A DNA stretch of 64,000 nucleotides from Pedococcus aerophilus (GTDB lineage: Bacteria; Actinomycetota; Actinomycetes; Actinomycetales; Dermatophilaceae), in NCBI RefSeq assembly GCF_039532215.1, contig NZ_BAAARN010000003.1, positions 124,001 to 188,000 of the forward strand. The letters are read 5' to 3'. Numbering within the stretch: position 1 is the first letter of the stretch; every line of letters begins with the position of its first letter. The notes beneath the pieces were generated by a model. The model saw only the letters and a program-made list of their open reading frames with translations. It did no database searches and was not told where the DNA came from. Both the position numbers and the translations under genes were made by a program. This document shows, piece after piece, positions 14,117 to 22,770 of the stretch.

Positions 14117-16258
14117 GTGGATGGGATGACAGCGGCGCAGCGATGGCGGCCGTCGGCACGGAGGGTGGTGACCTCCCGGGTTTTCCGGGTGATGCTGCTC
14201 CAGCTCGGCGTGTTCGCCACCGCCTGGGTGGTGCTGGCTGACGTGGAGGCAGCCAGCCGCGTGCCTGCGATGTGGCCCGCGGTGGGCCTGGTCGCGGGCT
14301 TCCACCTGACGTCGCCGTCGACGTGGCGTCGCTGGCTGATGGCCGGCAGCGGTGCGCTGCTCGTGCTCGCCTTTCTCGCCCAGGACTACCCGCCGGCGCT
14401 GGCCGTCGGATTCAGCGCGAGCTCCATCGCGGCGGCACACGTCGTGCGCCGCCTCCTCACCCGTCGCACCGGGCGCGCCACCCTGCTCGACAAGGGCGAC
14501 GTGTCCACCATGATCGGAGCCACCGCCCTCGGCTCGTCCGTGGCCGGCCTCGGGTACGGCGCCACGTGCGCCCTCACCGGCACCGGCGACCCCCTGCTGG
14601 GGGCGCTCTCGGCCTTCGGTGGCCACACGGCCTCGATGATGGTCCTGCTGCCCCTGTTCGTCAGGGCACCGAAGTTCCAGCCGCTGGCGGGGGTCCAGGA
14701 GCGCCTGGTGCAGTCGGTGATCCTCGTCGCCACCACCGTCGTGGTGTTCGTGCTGGCCGACGCCCCTCCGATCATCTTCGTCGTCATGCCGATGTTCGCG
14801 TGGTTGGCGTTCCGGGGGACGCTGCGCGAGGCCACCCTGCTGCTGACCGTCGTCGGTGTCATCGGTACCGGTCTGACGGCCGCGCACATCGGCCCGATCT
14901 GGGACATCACCACGCGCTACGACCTGCCCCCCGAGCTCGCCGCGGGGGTGCTGCAGCTGTTCCTCATCGACTCCGGCCTGATCCTGCTCCCGCTGGCGGT
15001 GATGGCGACCCAACAGCGGATGTCGGCGGCCAACGCCGCCCGCGAGCGGGAGACCCGCGAACGACTCGTGGCGCAGGCGACCGGCACGGCCGTGATCACG
15101 ACCGACCTCGAGGGGCGGGTGACCCTGTTCAACCCGGGCGCGGAGACGATGCTGGGCCGTCCCGCAGCGGACGTGCTGGGGAGCCTGCTGGACACCCTGT
15201 TGTCCCCCGAGGAGCTGGACCGCCACGCCTCCGACCTGCGCGCCCTCCCCTCCTTCGCGGCGATCTGCCGCGCGTCGCTCGAGTCCGGCGACACCGACCG
15301 CCTGTGGGGGTTCCGCCGGGGTGACGGCGAGGTGAGGTCGATGCGGATGACGTTGAGCGCCATACCGGACGACGATGGTGGGGTGCTGGGATTCCTCGCG
15401 ACGGCGGAGGACGTCACCGAGCGGGAGGCTGCGCACGACGCACTCGTCCTGACCCTGCAGCACGAACGCGACGCGGCCGAGCGGCTCCGGGAGACCGACC
15501 GGGTCAAGGCCGACTTCCTCGCCACCGTCAGCCACGAGCTGCGGACCCCCATCACCAACATCATCGGCTACTCCGAGGTGCTCGAGGACGGCGGTGCCGG
15601 TGAGCTGACCCAGCGCCAGCTCGACGTCCTGGGTCGCGTCGACCGCAACAGCCGACGCCTGCTGCTGCTGGTCGAGGACCTCTTGACCCTGTCGCAGATC
15701 GAGGCGTCCGAGCTCGACATCAAGCTCCGCCCGACCGACCTGCGGAGCACGGTCGAGGGCGCCCTCGCGCTGCTGGCACCGGTCCTCGCCACGCGGTCCC
15801 TCGAGGTCTCGACGAGCGTGCCCGAGGAAGCCCTCGTCGGACAGGTCGACCCGGACCAGCTCCAGCGCGCGCTGCTCAACCTGTTGACCAACGCGGTGAA
15901 GTTCACGCCCGACGGCGGCACCATCGAGGTCCGGCTGTCCCACCGTCCGCCGGGGAACGAGATCGTCGTGAGCGACACCGGGATGGGGATCCCCGAGGCG
16001 GAGCAGGGACAGCTCTTCCGGCGGTTCTTCCGCAGCTCGACGGCCACGGAGCAGGCGATCCAGGGCGCGGGCCTCGGACTCAGCATCGTCCACGCGATCA
16101 TCACCCAGCACCAGGGCCGCATCGAGGTGACCTCGGCCGAGGGCGAGGGGACGACCTTCACCGTGGTGCTGCCCGTCACGGCACCCGAGCGCCCAGACCA
16201 CCCGAAGTCACCCGAACCCTCTGCTGAGCCGTCAGCCCGGAGCGCGTCCCCGGCGTGA
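14117..16258 (+). CDS. MASE1-PAS hybrid sensor histidine kinase
   Basis: About 713 aa. The start is uncertain: GTG 14117 has GAGGTGGGG 12 bases upstream, and GTG 14051, ATG 14066 and ATG 14126 are also in frame. Residues ~20-300 are a MASE1 membrane sensor of about eight helices (AMWPAVGLVAGFHL). A PAS domain follows (GTAVITTDLEGRVTLFNPGA), then HisKA (FLATVSHELRTPITNIIGYS, phospho-acceptor His) and HATPase_c with LLTNAVKFTPDGG, SDTGMGIP and GAGLGLSIVHAI. A soluble, acidic Ser/Pro tail ends the chain. No response regulator is adjacent, so it is an orphan kinase. Its 3' end overlaps the convergent HspR-like gene by 27 bases. Confidence 0.85.
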   Translation: MDGMTAAQRWRPSARRVVTSRVFRVMLLQLGVFATAWVVLADVEAASRVPAMWPAVGLVAGFHLTSPSTWRRWLMAGSGALLVLAFLAQDYPPALAVGFSASSIAAAHVVRRLLTRRTGRATLLDKGDVSTMIGATALGSSVAGLGYGATCALTGTGDPLLGALSAFGGHTASMMVLLPLFVRAPKFQPLAGVQERLVQSVILVATTVVVFVLADAPPIIFVVMPMFAWLAFRGTLREATLLLTVVGVIGTGLTAAHIGPIWDITTRYDLPPELAAGVLQLFLIDSGLILLPLAVMATQQRMSAANAARERETRERLVAQATGTAVITTDLEGRVTLFNPGAETMLGRPAADVLGSLLDTLLSPEELDRHASDLRALPSFAAICRASLESGDTDRLWGFRRGDGEVRSMRMTLSAIPDDDGGVLGFLATAEDVTEREAAHDALVLTLQHERDAAERLRETDRVKADFLATVSHELRTPITNIIGYSEVLEDGGAGELTQRQLDVLGRVDRNSRRLLLLVEDLLTLSQIEASELDIKLRPTDLRSTVEGALALLAPVLATRSLEVSTSVPEEALVGQVDPDQLQRALLNLLTNAVKFTPDGGTIEVRLSHRPPGNEIVVSDTGMGIPEAEQGQLFRRFFRSSTATEQAIQGAGLGLSIVHAIITQHQGRIEVTSAEGEGTTFTVVLPVTAPERPDHPKSPEPSAEPSARSASPA

Positions 16259-16546
16259 CCCCGGGCTGTCGTTCTCGGCCCGCAGTCGCGCGTTCTCGTC
16301 CTGCAGGTCCAACAGCATGGCGATGCCGACCAGGTTGACCCCTGCGTCGAGCAGGTCGTTGATGCGACGCAGGCGCTCCACGTCGTTCGCGCTGTAACGA
16401 CGAGTGCCTCCAGCCGTCCGCGCCGGCTCGACGAGTCCCCGGGCCTCGTACAACCGCAGGCTCTGGGCTCCCGCGCCCACCAGTTCGGCGGCGACCGAGA
16501 TGCCGTAGACCCCACGGTCCCCATCGGGACCCGGCAGACCGGTCAT
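16232..16546 (-). CDS. HspR-like MerR-family heat-shock repressor
   Basis: 104 aa from the ATG at 16546, with GAAGGGG 8 bases upstream (an ATG at 16594 is in frame without a site). The HTH is VYGISVAAELVGAGAQSLRL followed by YEARGLVEPARTAGGTRRYS and GVNLVGIAMLLDLQ, close to HspR in the wing and dimer helix but with AGAQSLRLYE where HspR has HPQTLRQYD. It is divergent from an Hsp20 gene, the usual partner of this subgroup, and probably represses it at normal temperature. I see no HAIR box (CTTGAGT-N7-ACTCAAG) in the shared promoter. Confidence 0.82.
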   Translation of the reverse strand: MTGLPGPDGDRGVYGISVAAELVGAGAQSLRLYEARGLVEPARTAGGTRRYSANDVERLRRINDLLDAGVNLVGIAMLLDLQDENARLRAENDSPGSRRGRAPG

Positions 16547-16575
16547 CAAGCACCCCTTCTCGAAAATCATGCGCA

Positions 16576-16639
16576 TCAGATCTTGCGCCAGCATGACACC
16601 AGTGCTACAAGAAACCTATAGCGCTGACCATAGATCTGA
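16576..16639. promoter_or_regulatory. inverted AGATCTGA sites in hsp20/hspR-like intergenic region
   Basis: TCAGATCT at 16576-16583 and AGATCTGA at 16632-16639, about 56 bases centre to centre and mirror-arranged in the divergent promoter. They could be the operator pair of the MerR-type repressor. Speculative. Confidence 0.35.
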
Positions 16640-16692
16640 CCGCGATCCGTGGCCCACGAGGAGCATCACCAGACACGACGGAGGTGACCACG

Positions 16693-17124
16693 ATGCTGAT
16701 GCGCACCGACCCTTTCCGTGACCTCGACCGACTGACCCAACAGGTCTTCGGCACCGACGGCACGCTCGCCCGCCCCTCGGTCATGCCGATGGACGCCTGG
16801 CGCGACGGAGACCTGTTCCAGGTCGAGTTCGACCTCCCGGGCGTGAGCCCGGACTCGATCGACCTCGACGTCGAACGCAACGTGGTGACCGTGAGGGCCG
16901 AACGACCGCCACGGGCCAGCGACGCCGAGCTCATCGCTGCCGAACGGCCACGAGGAGTGTTCAGTCGGCAGCTCGTCCTGGGCGACAACCTGGACACCGA
17001 ACGGATCCAGGCCAGCTACGACACCGGCGTGCTCACCCTGAGGATCCCCGTGGCCGAACAGGCCAAGCCGCGCAAGATCTCGATCGCCAGCAGCGGCGCG
17101 GACCGGCACGCGATCAGCTCGTGA
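16693..17124 (+). CDS. Hsp20/alpha-crystallin small heat-shock protein
   Basis: 143 aa. The start is ATG 16693, because GGAGGTGA lies 7 bases upstream; the in-frame GTG at 16684 overlaps that site. The alpha-crystallin domain covers residues ~35-130: [44 protein letters not shown], and [14 protein letters not shown] before the KPRKISI tail strand. It acts as an ATP-independent holdase in the cytoplasm. It faces the HspR-like gene across a 146-base promoter and is presumably under its control. Confidence 0.92.
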   Translation: MLMRTDPFRDLDRLTQQVFGTDGTLARPSVMPMDAWRDGDLFQVEFDLPGVSPDSIDLDVERNVVTVRAERPPRASDAELIAAERPRGVFSRQLVLGDNLDTERIQASYDTGVLTLRIPVAEQAKPRKISIASSGADRHAISS

Positions 17125-17137
17125 CCGGGGGTCGGTC

Positions 17138-17488
17138 ATGCTCGTCGACCCGACACCTCAGGGCCTGACTCCGGTCGCCGACCGGGATGCCTTCGTCGAC
17201 CTGGTCTGCTCCGACCCGGAGTGGTTGAGGGCTGAGTTCGACGCCATCGTCGCCGGGCAGTGGGAGGACTCCCCTCCCTCCGGGACGGAGCCGACGGTCC
17301 CGACGCACGAGCACCATCCGCCGATCCCGCTGTTCGCAGACGGACTGGCGACGCCACCGAGCCGGCCGCAGCGCCTCGACCACCACGGGTGGGTTCGCCA
17401 GCGCTCACCTCCGCGAGCGCGCGGGACCCCTCCCACACCTCCGGGCGGCGCTCGAGGCTCCCCGCACGTCCGGGCCGGCGGGTCCTGA
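17138..17488 (+). CDS. small actinobacterial protein, unknown function
   Basis: 116 aa from the ATG at 17138, 13 bases after the Hsp20 stop. The segment ADRDAFVDLVCSDPEWLRAE followed by FDAIVAGQW recurs in short actinobacterial proteins of unknown role; the rest is Pro/Arg-rich and may be disordered. The coding call beyond residue ~50 rests only on frame openness, so the true C-terminus is less certain. It may be cotranscribed with the Hsp20 gene. Confidence 0.55.
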   Translation: MLVDPTPQGLTPVADRDAFVDLVCSDPEWLRAEFDAIVAGQWEDSPPSGTEPTVPTHEHHPPIPLFADGLATPPSRPQRLDHHGWVRQRSPPRARGTPPTPPGGARGSPHVRAGGS

Positions 17489-17610
17489 CACCGATCGATC
17501 ACGGTCGACCAGCCCGCAGCCGTGACCACGGTCCCCGACCACCTGCGGCACCATGGTCACGGCAGCGAGGGTCCGTCCTCGCTCGATCCGTCCAGGACGT
17601 GAGGAGTCAG

Positions 17611-18804
17611 GTGGCCGGCAGGCACGCGCACCCGTCGTCGGGCAGCACGCCCACCTCGCCGAAGGTGCTGGCGGCGATGGCCGCCGTATTGTGCGCCGTC
17701 GGGCTAGCCATGGTGGCGCTGTGGCCCGACGGCAGCACCGCGTCCGGGAGGCCGGGAGCGCAACAGGTCAACGGCGTCGTCGACGACGTGGAGCGACAGT
17801 CCTGCCCGGCGTCCGCCGAGCCCCAACCCGGATCCCCTTCCGCGGGCGCTCCGGGGTCAACGGCCTGCGGCACGGCGCAGGTGCGGCTCACCTCCGGCCC
17901 GCAGTCGGGGAACACCTTCACCGTCCCGCTCCCCTCGGGCGTTGGCGCGCCCCAGGTGTCGGCGGGTGACGAGATCACGCTGGCATACTCCCCCGAGAGC
18001 AGTCCTGCCTCCCGCTACGCCATCCTCGACCACCAGCGCGGCACGCAGCTGTGGGTCCTGCTCGCGGCCTTCGCCCTGTCGGTGGTCGCCTTCGGCCGGT
18101 GGCGCGGCGTCAGTGCGCTCCTCGGTCTCGGGGTGACGTTCACCGTCATCATGGGCTTCGTCATCCCCGCCGTCCTCGGCGGCAGACCCCCTCTCGCGGT
18201 GGCGGTGGTCGGCTGCTCGGCCATCGTGCTCGTCGTGCTCTACCTGACCCACGGCCTCGGGCGCACCACCACCGTCGCTCTCGCCGGGACGTTGGCGAGC
18301 CTGCTCCTCACGGGCCTGCTCGCCGCGGTGTCGGTGAGCGTCATGAGGTTGTCCGGCGCCGGTGACGAGAGCTCGTTCATCCTCGGCCAGTCACAGGGCA
18401 TCGACCTGCGGGGCCTGCTCCTCGCCGGGATCCTCATCGGCTCCCTCGGCGTCCTCGACGACGTCACCGTCACCCAGGCGGTCACCGTCGACGAGCTCGC
18501 CCGCGCCAACCCCGAGTTCAGTGCGCGTGAGCTGTATGCAGCCGCGACGCGCGTCGGGCGCGCCCACATCGCCTCCGTCATCAACACCATCGTCCTCGCG
18601 TATGCGGGCGCGTCGCTGCCGCTGCTCGTCCTGATCGTGGCGCTGGACGACCCGGTCCGGGACATCCTCACCGACCAGCTCGTCGCCACCGAGCTGGTCC
18701 GCAGTGCGGTCGGGACGATGGGCCTGATCGCCGCTGTCCCCCTCACCACGGCCGCAGCGGCATTCCTCGCGCGCAGGCCGCGCAGCGGCGTCAGCCCGGC
18801 CTGA
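17611..18804 (+). CDS. YibE/F family membrane protein
   Basis: 397 aa from the GTG at 17611, which has AGGAG 4 bases upstream (GTG 17599 is also in frame). One N-terminal helix precedes an extracytoplasmic domain of ~130 residues, then about eight helices of the YibE/F domain: GVSALLGLGVTFTVIMGFVI, VLYLTHGLGRTTTVALAGTL, and the conserved GVLDDVTVTQA followed by IVLAYAGASLPLLV. The extracytoplasmic part opens VNGVVDDVERQSCPAS with a Cys pair, CPAS...ACGTA. The transport or regulatory role is unproven. The gene end overlaps the convergent, broken GNAT gene by 14 bases. Confidence 0.88.
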   Translation: MAGRHAHPSSGSTPTSPKVLAAMAAVLCAVGLAMVALWPDGSTASGRPGAQQVNGVVDDVERQSCPASAEPQPGSPSAGAPGSTACGTAQVRLTSGPQSGNTFTVPLPSGVGAPQVSAGDEITLAYSPESSPASRYAILDHQRGTQLWVLLAAFALSVVAFGRWRGVSALLGLGVTFTVIMGFVIPAVLGGRPPLAVAVVGCSAIVLVVLYLTHGLGRTTTVALAGTLASLLLTGLLAAVSVSVMRLSGAGDESSFILGQSQGIDLRGLLLAGILIGSLGVLDDVTVTQAVTVDELARANPEFSARELYAAATRVGRAHIASVINTIVLAYAGASLPLLVLIVALDDPVRDILTDQLVATELVRSAVGTMGLIAAVPLTTAAAAFLARRPRSGVSPA

Positions 18805-19693
18805 CGAGGTCGGCCACCTCAGGGCCTGCGGTGAAACCTGCTGCCACGTAGGTGGCCACGGCGGCGGCGTTCGAGGACTCGGCCGCGACGACGGCGCTCG
18901 AGGCTCCCATCGCGCGCAGGCTGGCGGCCGCGGCCGCACAGGCGGCGACGCCATACCCTCGACCCCGGTGGTCCCGGTGCACGCCGAGAGGTTCGACCAG
19001 ACCGGGCCGTCTCGGGCCCGCCGACCACACCCCGACCACGGCGACACGGCGACCGGCGGGCTCGGCGACAGCGAGCATTCGTCCGCTCTCTGCGAAGGGT
19101 CCCGACATCATCGCCTCCCACCAAGCGACACGCTTGGCCCTCTCCTTCTCGCTGAGAGGGGTGCCGCGGAACGCCGAGTGGTGCACCTCCATCCAGGCTC
19201 CTGCTCGCTCAGGGCCGACCTCCTCGACCTCCAGGTCGGTCCAGTTCGTTCAGCTGGACTCAGAGAGGTTGCGGCACAACGGGGTCCACGGTTCGTCGGG
19301 AACCCATCCCTCGCCTCGCAACGCCTGCTGCAGAGCCACCGCTCCCCGGGACTCGACCACCGCGCTCCCAGCCGAAAGGACTCCGCGGCCGGGGTCGACG
19401 ACATCCGCGCAGACCTGTCGAGCAAGGGCCACGTCGTCCCGCACCTCGGGGTCGAGCGCGAGCCTGAGCAGGTCCTCGCCGTCGAGCAGCCCCATCGCGA
19501 GGGGCCCGCCGTCACGGGACCAGATGCGCAGGGCCTCGGCCGTCGCGTCGGCGCCGCGCATGGAGTACCAGCCCAGGTCGCCCGGGTGGAGCTGCACCTG
19601 CCCGTCGTCCACCTGCCACCCTGCCAGCACCTCGGCGAGGTCGGTGAGCTCTGATGCAGCGGGAGTCCTCAGCACGGTGTCCACGGGAGTCAA
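18791..19693 (-). pseudogene. GNAT acetyltransferase split by an in-frame TGA
   Basis: Two pieces lie in one frame. The 5' piece (19250-19693, TTG start, GTG 19684 possible) ends WTPLCRNLSESS then TGA (19250-19252). The frame then continues TNWTDLEVEEVGPERAGAWM, leading into EVHHSAFRGTPL and a full GNAT acetyl-CoA domain (VAVVGVWS, V.RDHRGRGYGVAACAAAA, AAVATYVAAGF) to 18791. Together they make a ~300-residue GNAT with no frame shift, so a single nonsense change, or a sequencing error, separates them. A separate start at 19192 (ATG, MEVHHSAF) could still express the catalytic half. Confidence 0.75.
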
Positions 19694-19777
19694 CCCACCA
19701 CGCGAGCGCCGGCGCCCGCAACAGGTTTGCGGGAGTCCCCGCCCGGGCGGCCATCATGCCGACCTTGCGGCCACCCG

Positions 19778-20383
19778 TCAGTGAAGCGAGAGGTCCGGGT
19801 CCGTGGTCGTGTAGTCCGTGAAGACGACGCTGAGCCCGGCCCGGGTGGGGGCGGCGCAGTAGAGGCCGGCACTGATCGACGCGTCCGGGTCGACGTGGGC
19901 CACGCGCACGAGGCGCCAGTCCTCGTCGTCGACGCGGGCTCGCACCACGACGGCATCCCCGCTGCGGCTGGCACGCAGGCCGACCACCCGCCCCACCCAC
20001 TCCGGCACGGGGGCCACCGACCAGTCCGAGGTGCCGTGGGTGACCACCGCTCCCACCTGGGGCGCACCGTCCGAGACCTCGACCCCGGCCTTGACCCAGT
20101 CGGTCGCCGACTGCCGAAGGAACAGGCCCGCTTGGTCGAACTGCTCGGTGTAGTCGAGGACGAAGGACACCTGCACGGCGGAGTCCGGACGCATGGGCGC
20201 GAGCAGTGCGTGCTCCGAGTCGTGCACGAACCCGTACGACGTGTGACGCCAGGCGTCGCTGCCCTCGACCGCCGTCACGCGCAGCCTCGCACCGTCGAGC
20301 GTGGCCTCCACGGGGCCGTGGGTCCACCGACCCTCACGGACGAGGTCACCCAGGCTCTCCGGGTCGCGACGAGAGCTGCCCAT
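19778..20383 (-). CDS. DUF1349 (concanavalin-like) domain protein
   Basis: 201 aa from the ATG at 20383, with GAGGAGG 5 bases upstream. The whole chain fits DUF1349: YGFVHDSEHALLAPMRPDSA, VSFVLDYTEQFDQAGLFLRQ, DWVKAGVEVSDG, and GLYCAAPTRAGLSVVFTDY near the end, a beta-sandwich related to laminin G/concanavalin lectins. No signal peptide. Probably a cytosolic carbohydrate-binding or regulatory protein of unknown ligand. It precedes the broken GNAT gene on the same strand with an ~84-base gap. Confidence 0.88.
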   Translation of the reverse strand: MGSSRRDPESLGDLVREGRWTHGPVEATLDGARLRVTAVEGSDAWRHTSYGFVHDSEHALLAPMRPDSAVQVSFVLDYTEQFDQAGLFLRQSATDWVKAGVEVSDGAPQVGAVVTHGTSDWSVAPVPEWVGRVVGLRASRSGDAVVVRARVDDEDWRLVRVAHVDPDASISAGLYCAAPTRAGLSVVFTDYTTTDPDLSLH

Positions 20384-20543
20384 CGTTCCTCCTCACGTCC
20401 GTCGTCCGGCGGGGCGATGGCTGCAGGGCTGACGCCGGGTGTCTGGAAACCCTAGCTCCCCGAGTTCTGCGCGCAGCTCTACCGGTCGTCCTGGCCGCTG
20501 CTGATCGCCTCTGCTCTGGTCGTCAGAGGAGATTCATGGCCGA

Positions 20544-21281
20544 TCAGGAGGTGAGGTGGGCGAACGCGACGATGTTGTCGACGTAGTGCCCGGTGGACTG
20601 GTCGAAGGCACCGCCGCAGGTGATGAGGCGGAGCTCAGCGCGACCCTTGGTGTCGCCGTAGACGATCGAGGTCGGAAAGTCCGCCTTCGAGTAGCGCGCC
20701 ACCCGGTCGACGACGAAGCGCGCGGTCGAGCCGTCCTTGCGGACCACCGACACCTCGGCGCCCTTCTTGAGCGAGCCCAGGCGATAGAAGACGGCCGGGC
20801 CGGACTTGCTGTCGACATGGGCGCCGATGACCGCCGGGCCGAACTCCCCGGGAGTCGGGCCATCAGCCCACCAGCCCGCCTTGGCGAAGTCGGTTGGCGC
20901 CTCGAGCTTTCCGGACTTGTCTATCCCGAGGTCCACGATCCCCTTGGTGCTGACTCCGATCGAGGGGATGACCAAGGACGCCGGAGCGCTGGGACCCATG
21001 ATCGGGCCGAAGTCCGAGGACGTCTGCGGAGCGGCCTTGGTCGTGCTGCCGGCTGATGTCGACGGGGCGCTCGACGGGGCGGTGGCCGCGGAGGTGGTCG
21101 GGGACGGGGCCGGGTCGCCCTGCGTCACCTCGGGTGCCGACTGGGCCGCATCGGGCTGGGGCGGTGCGTCGTTGCCGGTGAAGGACTTCGCGACCAGCAC
21201 TCCCCCGACCAGGAGGAGCACGACGGTGACCGCCGCGGCAATGCTGCCACGGCGGTCACCGAACTTCGAGGAGTCTGACAT
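20544..21281 (-). CDS. class F sortase
   Basis: 245 aa. N-terminal membrane anchor (GSIAAAVTVVLLLVGGVLVA), a ~75-residue Ser/Thr/Pro linker, then a sortase domain with the catalytic His in AVIGAHVDSKSG, Cys in LRLITCGG, and a downstream Asp-rich GHYVDNIV tail. The compact size and the motif fit class F. It cleaves sorting signals and attaches proteins to cell wall or to each other. It overlaps the upstream CHRD gene by one base (TGATG), making that protein the best substrate candidate, although no LPXTG motif is present there. Confidence 0.88.
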   Translation of the reverse strand: MSDSSKFGDRRGSIAAAVTVVLLLVGGVLVAKSFTGNDAPPQPDAAQSAPEVTQGDPAPSPTTSAATAPSSAPSTSAGSTTKAAPQTSSDFGPIMGPSAPASLVIPSIGVSTKGIVDLGIDKSGKLEAPTDFAKAGWWADGPTPGEFGPAVIGAHVDSKSGPAVFYRLGSLKKGAEVSVVRKDGSTARFVVDRVARYSKADFPTSIVYGDTKGRAELRLITCGGAFDQSTGHYVDNIVAFAHLTS

Positions 21282-22045
21282 CAGGCGCGGTTGCGAGCCT
21301 TGCGAGCGGTGAACGCACCCGTACCCGCGGCGGCGACGAGCAGGCCCCCACCGAGGAGGAGCATGCTCTCGTTCGTGCCGGAGCCGGTGCCACCAGCGCC
21401 GGTGTCCATGCCACCGGCGGGAGCGGCGTTCAGGACGCCACAGATGGCCGGGTCGGTGGCCTCGGTGGGCAGGCTCGGGTCGAGGTCACTCTTGGTCTCG
21501 CCGTCGTACTTGCCGTTGTCGTTGTGGTCGACACCGTGGACGACGACGACAGCCTTGCCCTCGGTGATGGCCTGGGCCACGTCGGAGGAGACGTTGATGC
21601 TGCCGCGCTCGTAGTTGATCTTGCCGCCGGGGGCGGTGTCGAAACGGTCGACGGCCAGGCCACTCTTGGGCGAGGTGTCACCGGTCTTGGTCAGCGACAC
21701 CACGATGGGGCCGTACGCGGGACCACCGTCGGTGGTGTTGATGGTGCCGTCGTTCTTCGCGTCGTCAGCTGCGACCGGGCACTCGTGGCGCGCGTCGGCA
21801 CCGAAGTGGATGTGCGCCGCGTGCGGGTTGTCGGGAAGCAGGCCGTTGGCCGCCATGGTCACGTCGATGCGGGTGCCGCTGACGGTCACCATCGCCGTGC
21901 CGCTGCCCTTCACGCCGTTGAGCGCGACCGGGCGGAGTGTCGCCATGGTGTTGCCGTCAGCAGCCTGGGCCACGCCGGCGCCGAGGAACGGCAGGAGCAC
22001 GGCAGACCCGAGGGCCACGGAAGCAATCTTGGAGGTAGTACGCAT
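21281..22045 (-). CDS. secreted CHRD-domain protein with C-terminal membrane anchor
   Basis: 254 aa from the ATG at 22045, with AAGGAGA 7 bases upstream. Sec signal peptide ending VAQAA (residue ~29), then a CHRD domain with ANGLLPDNPHAAHIHFGADA and VVVVHGVDHNDNGKYDGETK (His and acidic residues). C-terminal Gly/Thr/Ser linker, hydrophobic stretch (LLLGGGLLVAAAGTGAF) and basic tail ARKARNRA, the geometry of a sorting signal, but the motif before the helix reads GTGSGTNES rather than LPXTG. It is transcribed with the class F sortase. Role at the cell surface unknown. Confidence 0.85.
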   Translation of the reverse strand: MRTTSKIASVALGSAVLLPFLGAGVAQAADGNTMATLRPVALNGVKGSGTAMVTVSGTRIDVTMAANGLLPDNPHAAHIHFGADARHECPVAADDAKNDGTINTTDGGPAYGPIVVSLTKTGDTSPKSGLAVDRFDTAPGGKINYERGSINVSSDVAQAITEGKAVVVVHGVDHNDNGKYDGETKSDLDPSLPTEATDPAICGVLNAAPAGGMDTGAGGTGSGTNESMLLLGGGLLVAAAGTGAFTARKARNRA

Positions 22046-22249
22046 TCAGGTATCTCCTTGGTTGGCGACCGAGTCGGGTCGCACTGGGAACCACGCTTGT
22101 ATGGGGTCATTCGTTTCGCGACGCCCTCTGGATGGGTCTGCGGCGGTGAACGTTTGCACGGCGCCGCGTGAGGGTGCCGTTCACGTCGGGGCAGGTTGCT
22201 CTCGGCAGGCGTGGCGAGCTGCGCGCAGGGTGCCCCCACCCACCGGTGA

Positions 22250-22684
22250 TCACTTCACGACGAGCGTGCCGGTCATGTTGGCGTGGAACGTGCAGATGAA
22301 CGTGTAGCTGCCCGGCTTGTCTGGCGCCTTCATCGTGGCCGTCCCGTTCGGGTCGATCTTCACGTCGAAGCCACCGTCCTTCGACGTGACGGTGTGCGCC
22401 TGGGAGTCCCCGTTCTTGATGGTGATCGTGGACCCCGGGGCGACCGACGCGGGAACCTCATACGCGAAGTCGGCGATGGTGATGACAGCCTCATCCTCTG
22501 TCGTCGTGGACGAGGAGGACGAGGACGGAGCCGCGGCACTGGTGGAGCTCGACGACGGCATGTCCATCGATGACATCGGGCTGGCAGTCGAGGACTGCGC
22601 GGTGTCGGTGCCCGACGAACCACAGGCGGACAGACCCAGGGCCAGGGCCGGGACGAGAGCGAGAAGGGCGATCTTGCGGGTCAT
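22250..22684 (-). CDS. cupredoxin-domain lipoprotein
   Basis: 144 aa from the ATG at 22684, with GGAGG 6 bases upstream. Lipobox LSAC at residues ~18-21, then a Ser/Thr-rich linker with a short Met-rich patch (SPMSSMDMPSS) that could bind copper. The plastocyanin-like domain has ITIADFAYEVPASVAPGSTI, the first copper ligand in DSQAHTV, and the C..H....M set in FICTFHANMTGTLVV. All four type 1 copper ligands are present, so it should be a blue copper electron carrier or copper-handling protein on the outer face of the membrane. Monocistronic, next to the CHRD-sortase pair. Confidence 0.9.
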   Translation of the reverse strand: MTRKIALLALVPALALGLSACGSSGTDTAQSSTASPMSSMDMPSSSSTSAAAPSSSSSSTTTEDEAVITIADFAYEVPASVAPGSTITIKNGDSQAHTVTSKDGGFDVKIDPNGTATMKAPDKPGSYTFICTFHANMTGTLVVK

Positions 22685-22770
22685 GTGATGCCTCCGGATC
22701 AGGCGGCCGATGCGACGACCACGGTCGGGAGTTCGGCGCAGAGGGCTCCACGGCTTGGTTCCCGGGACGA

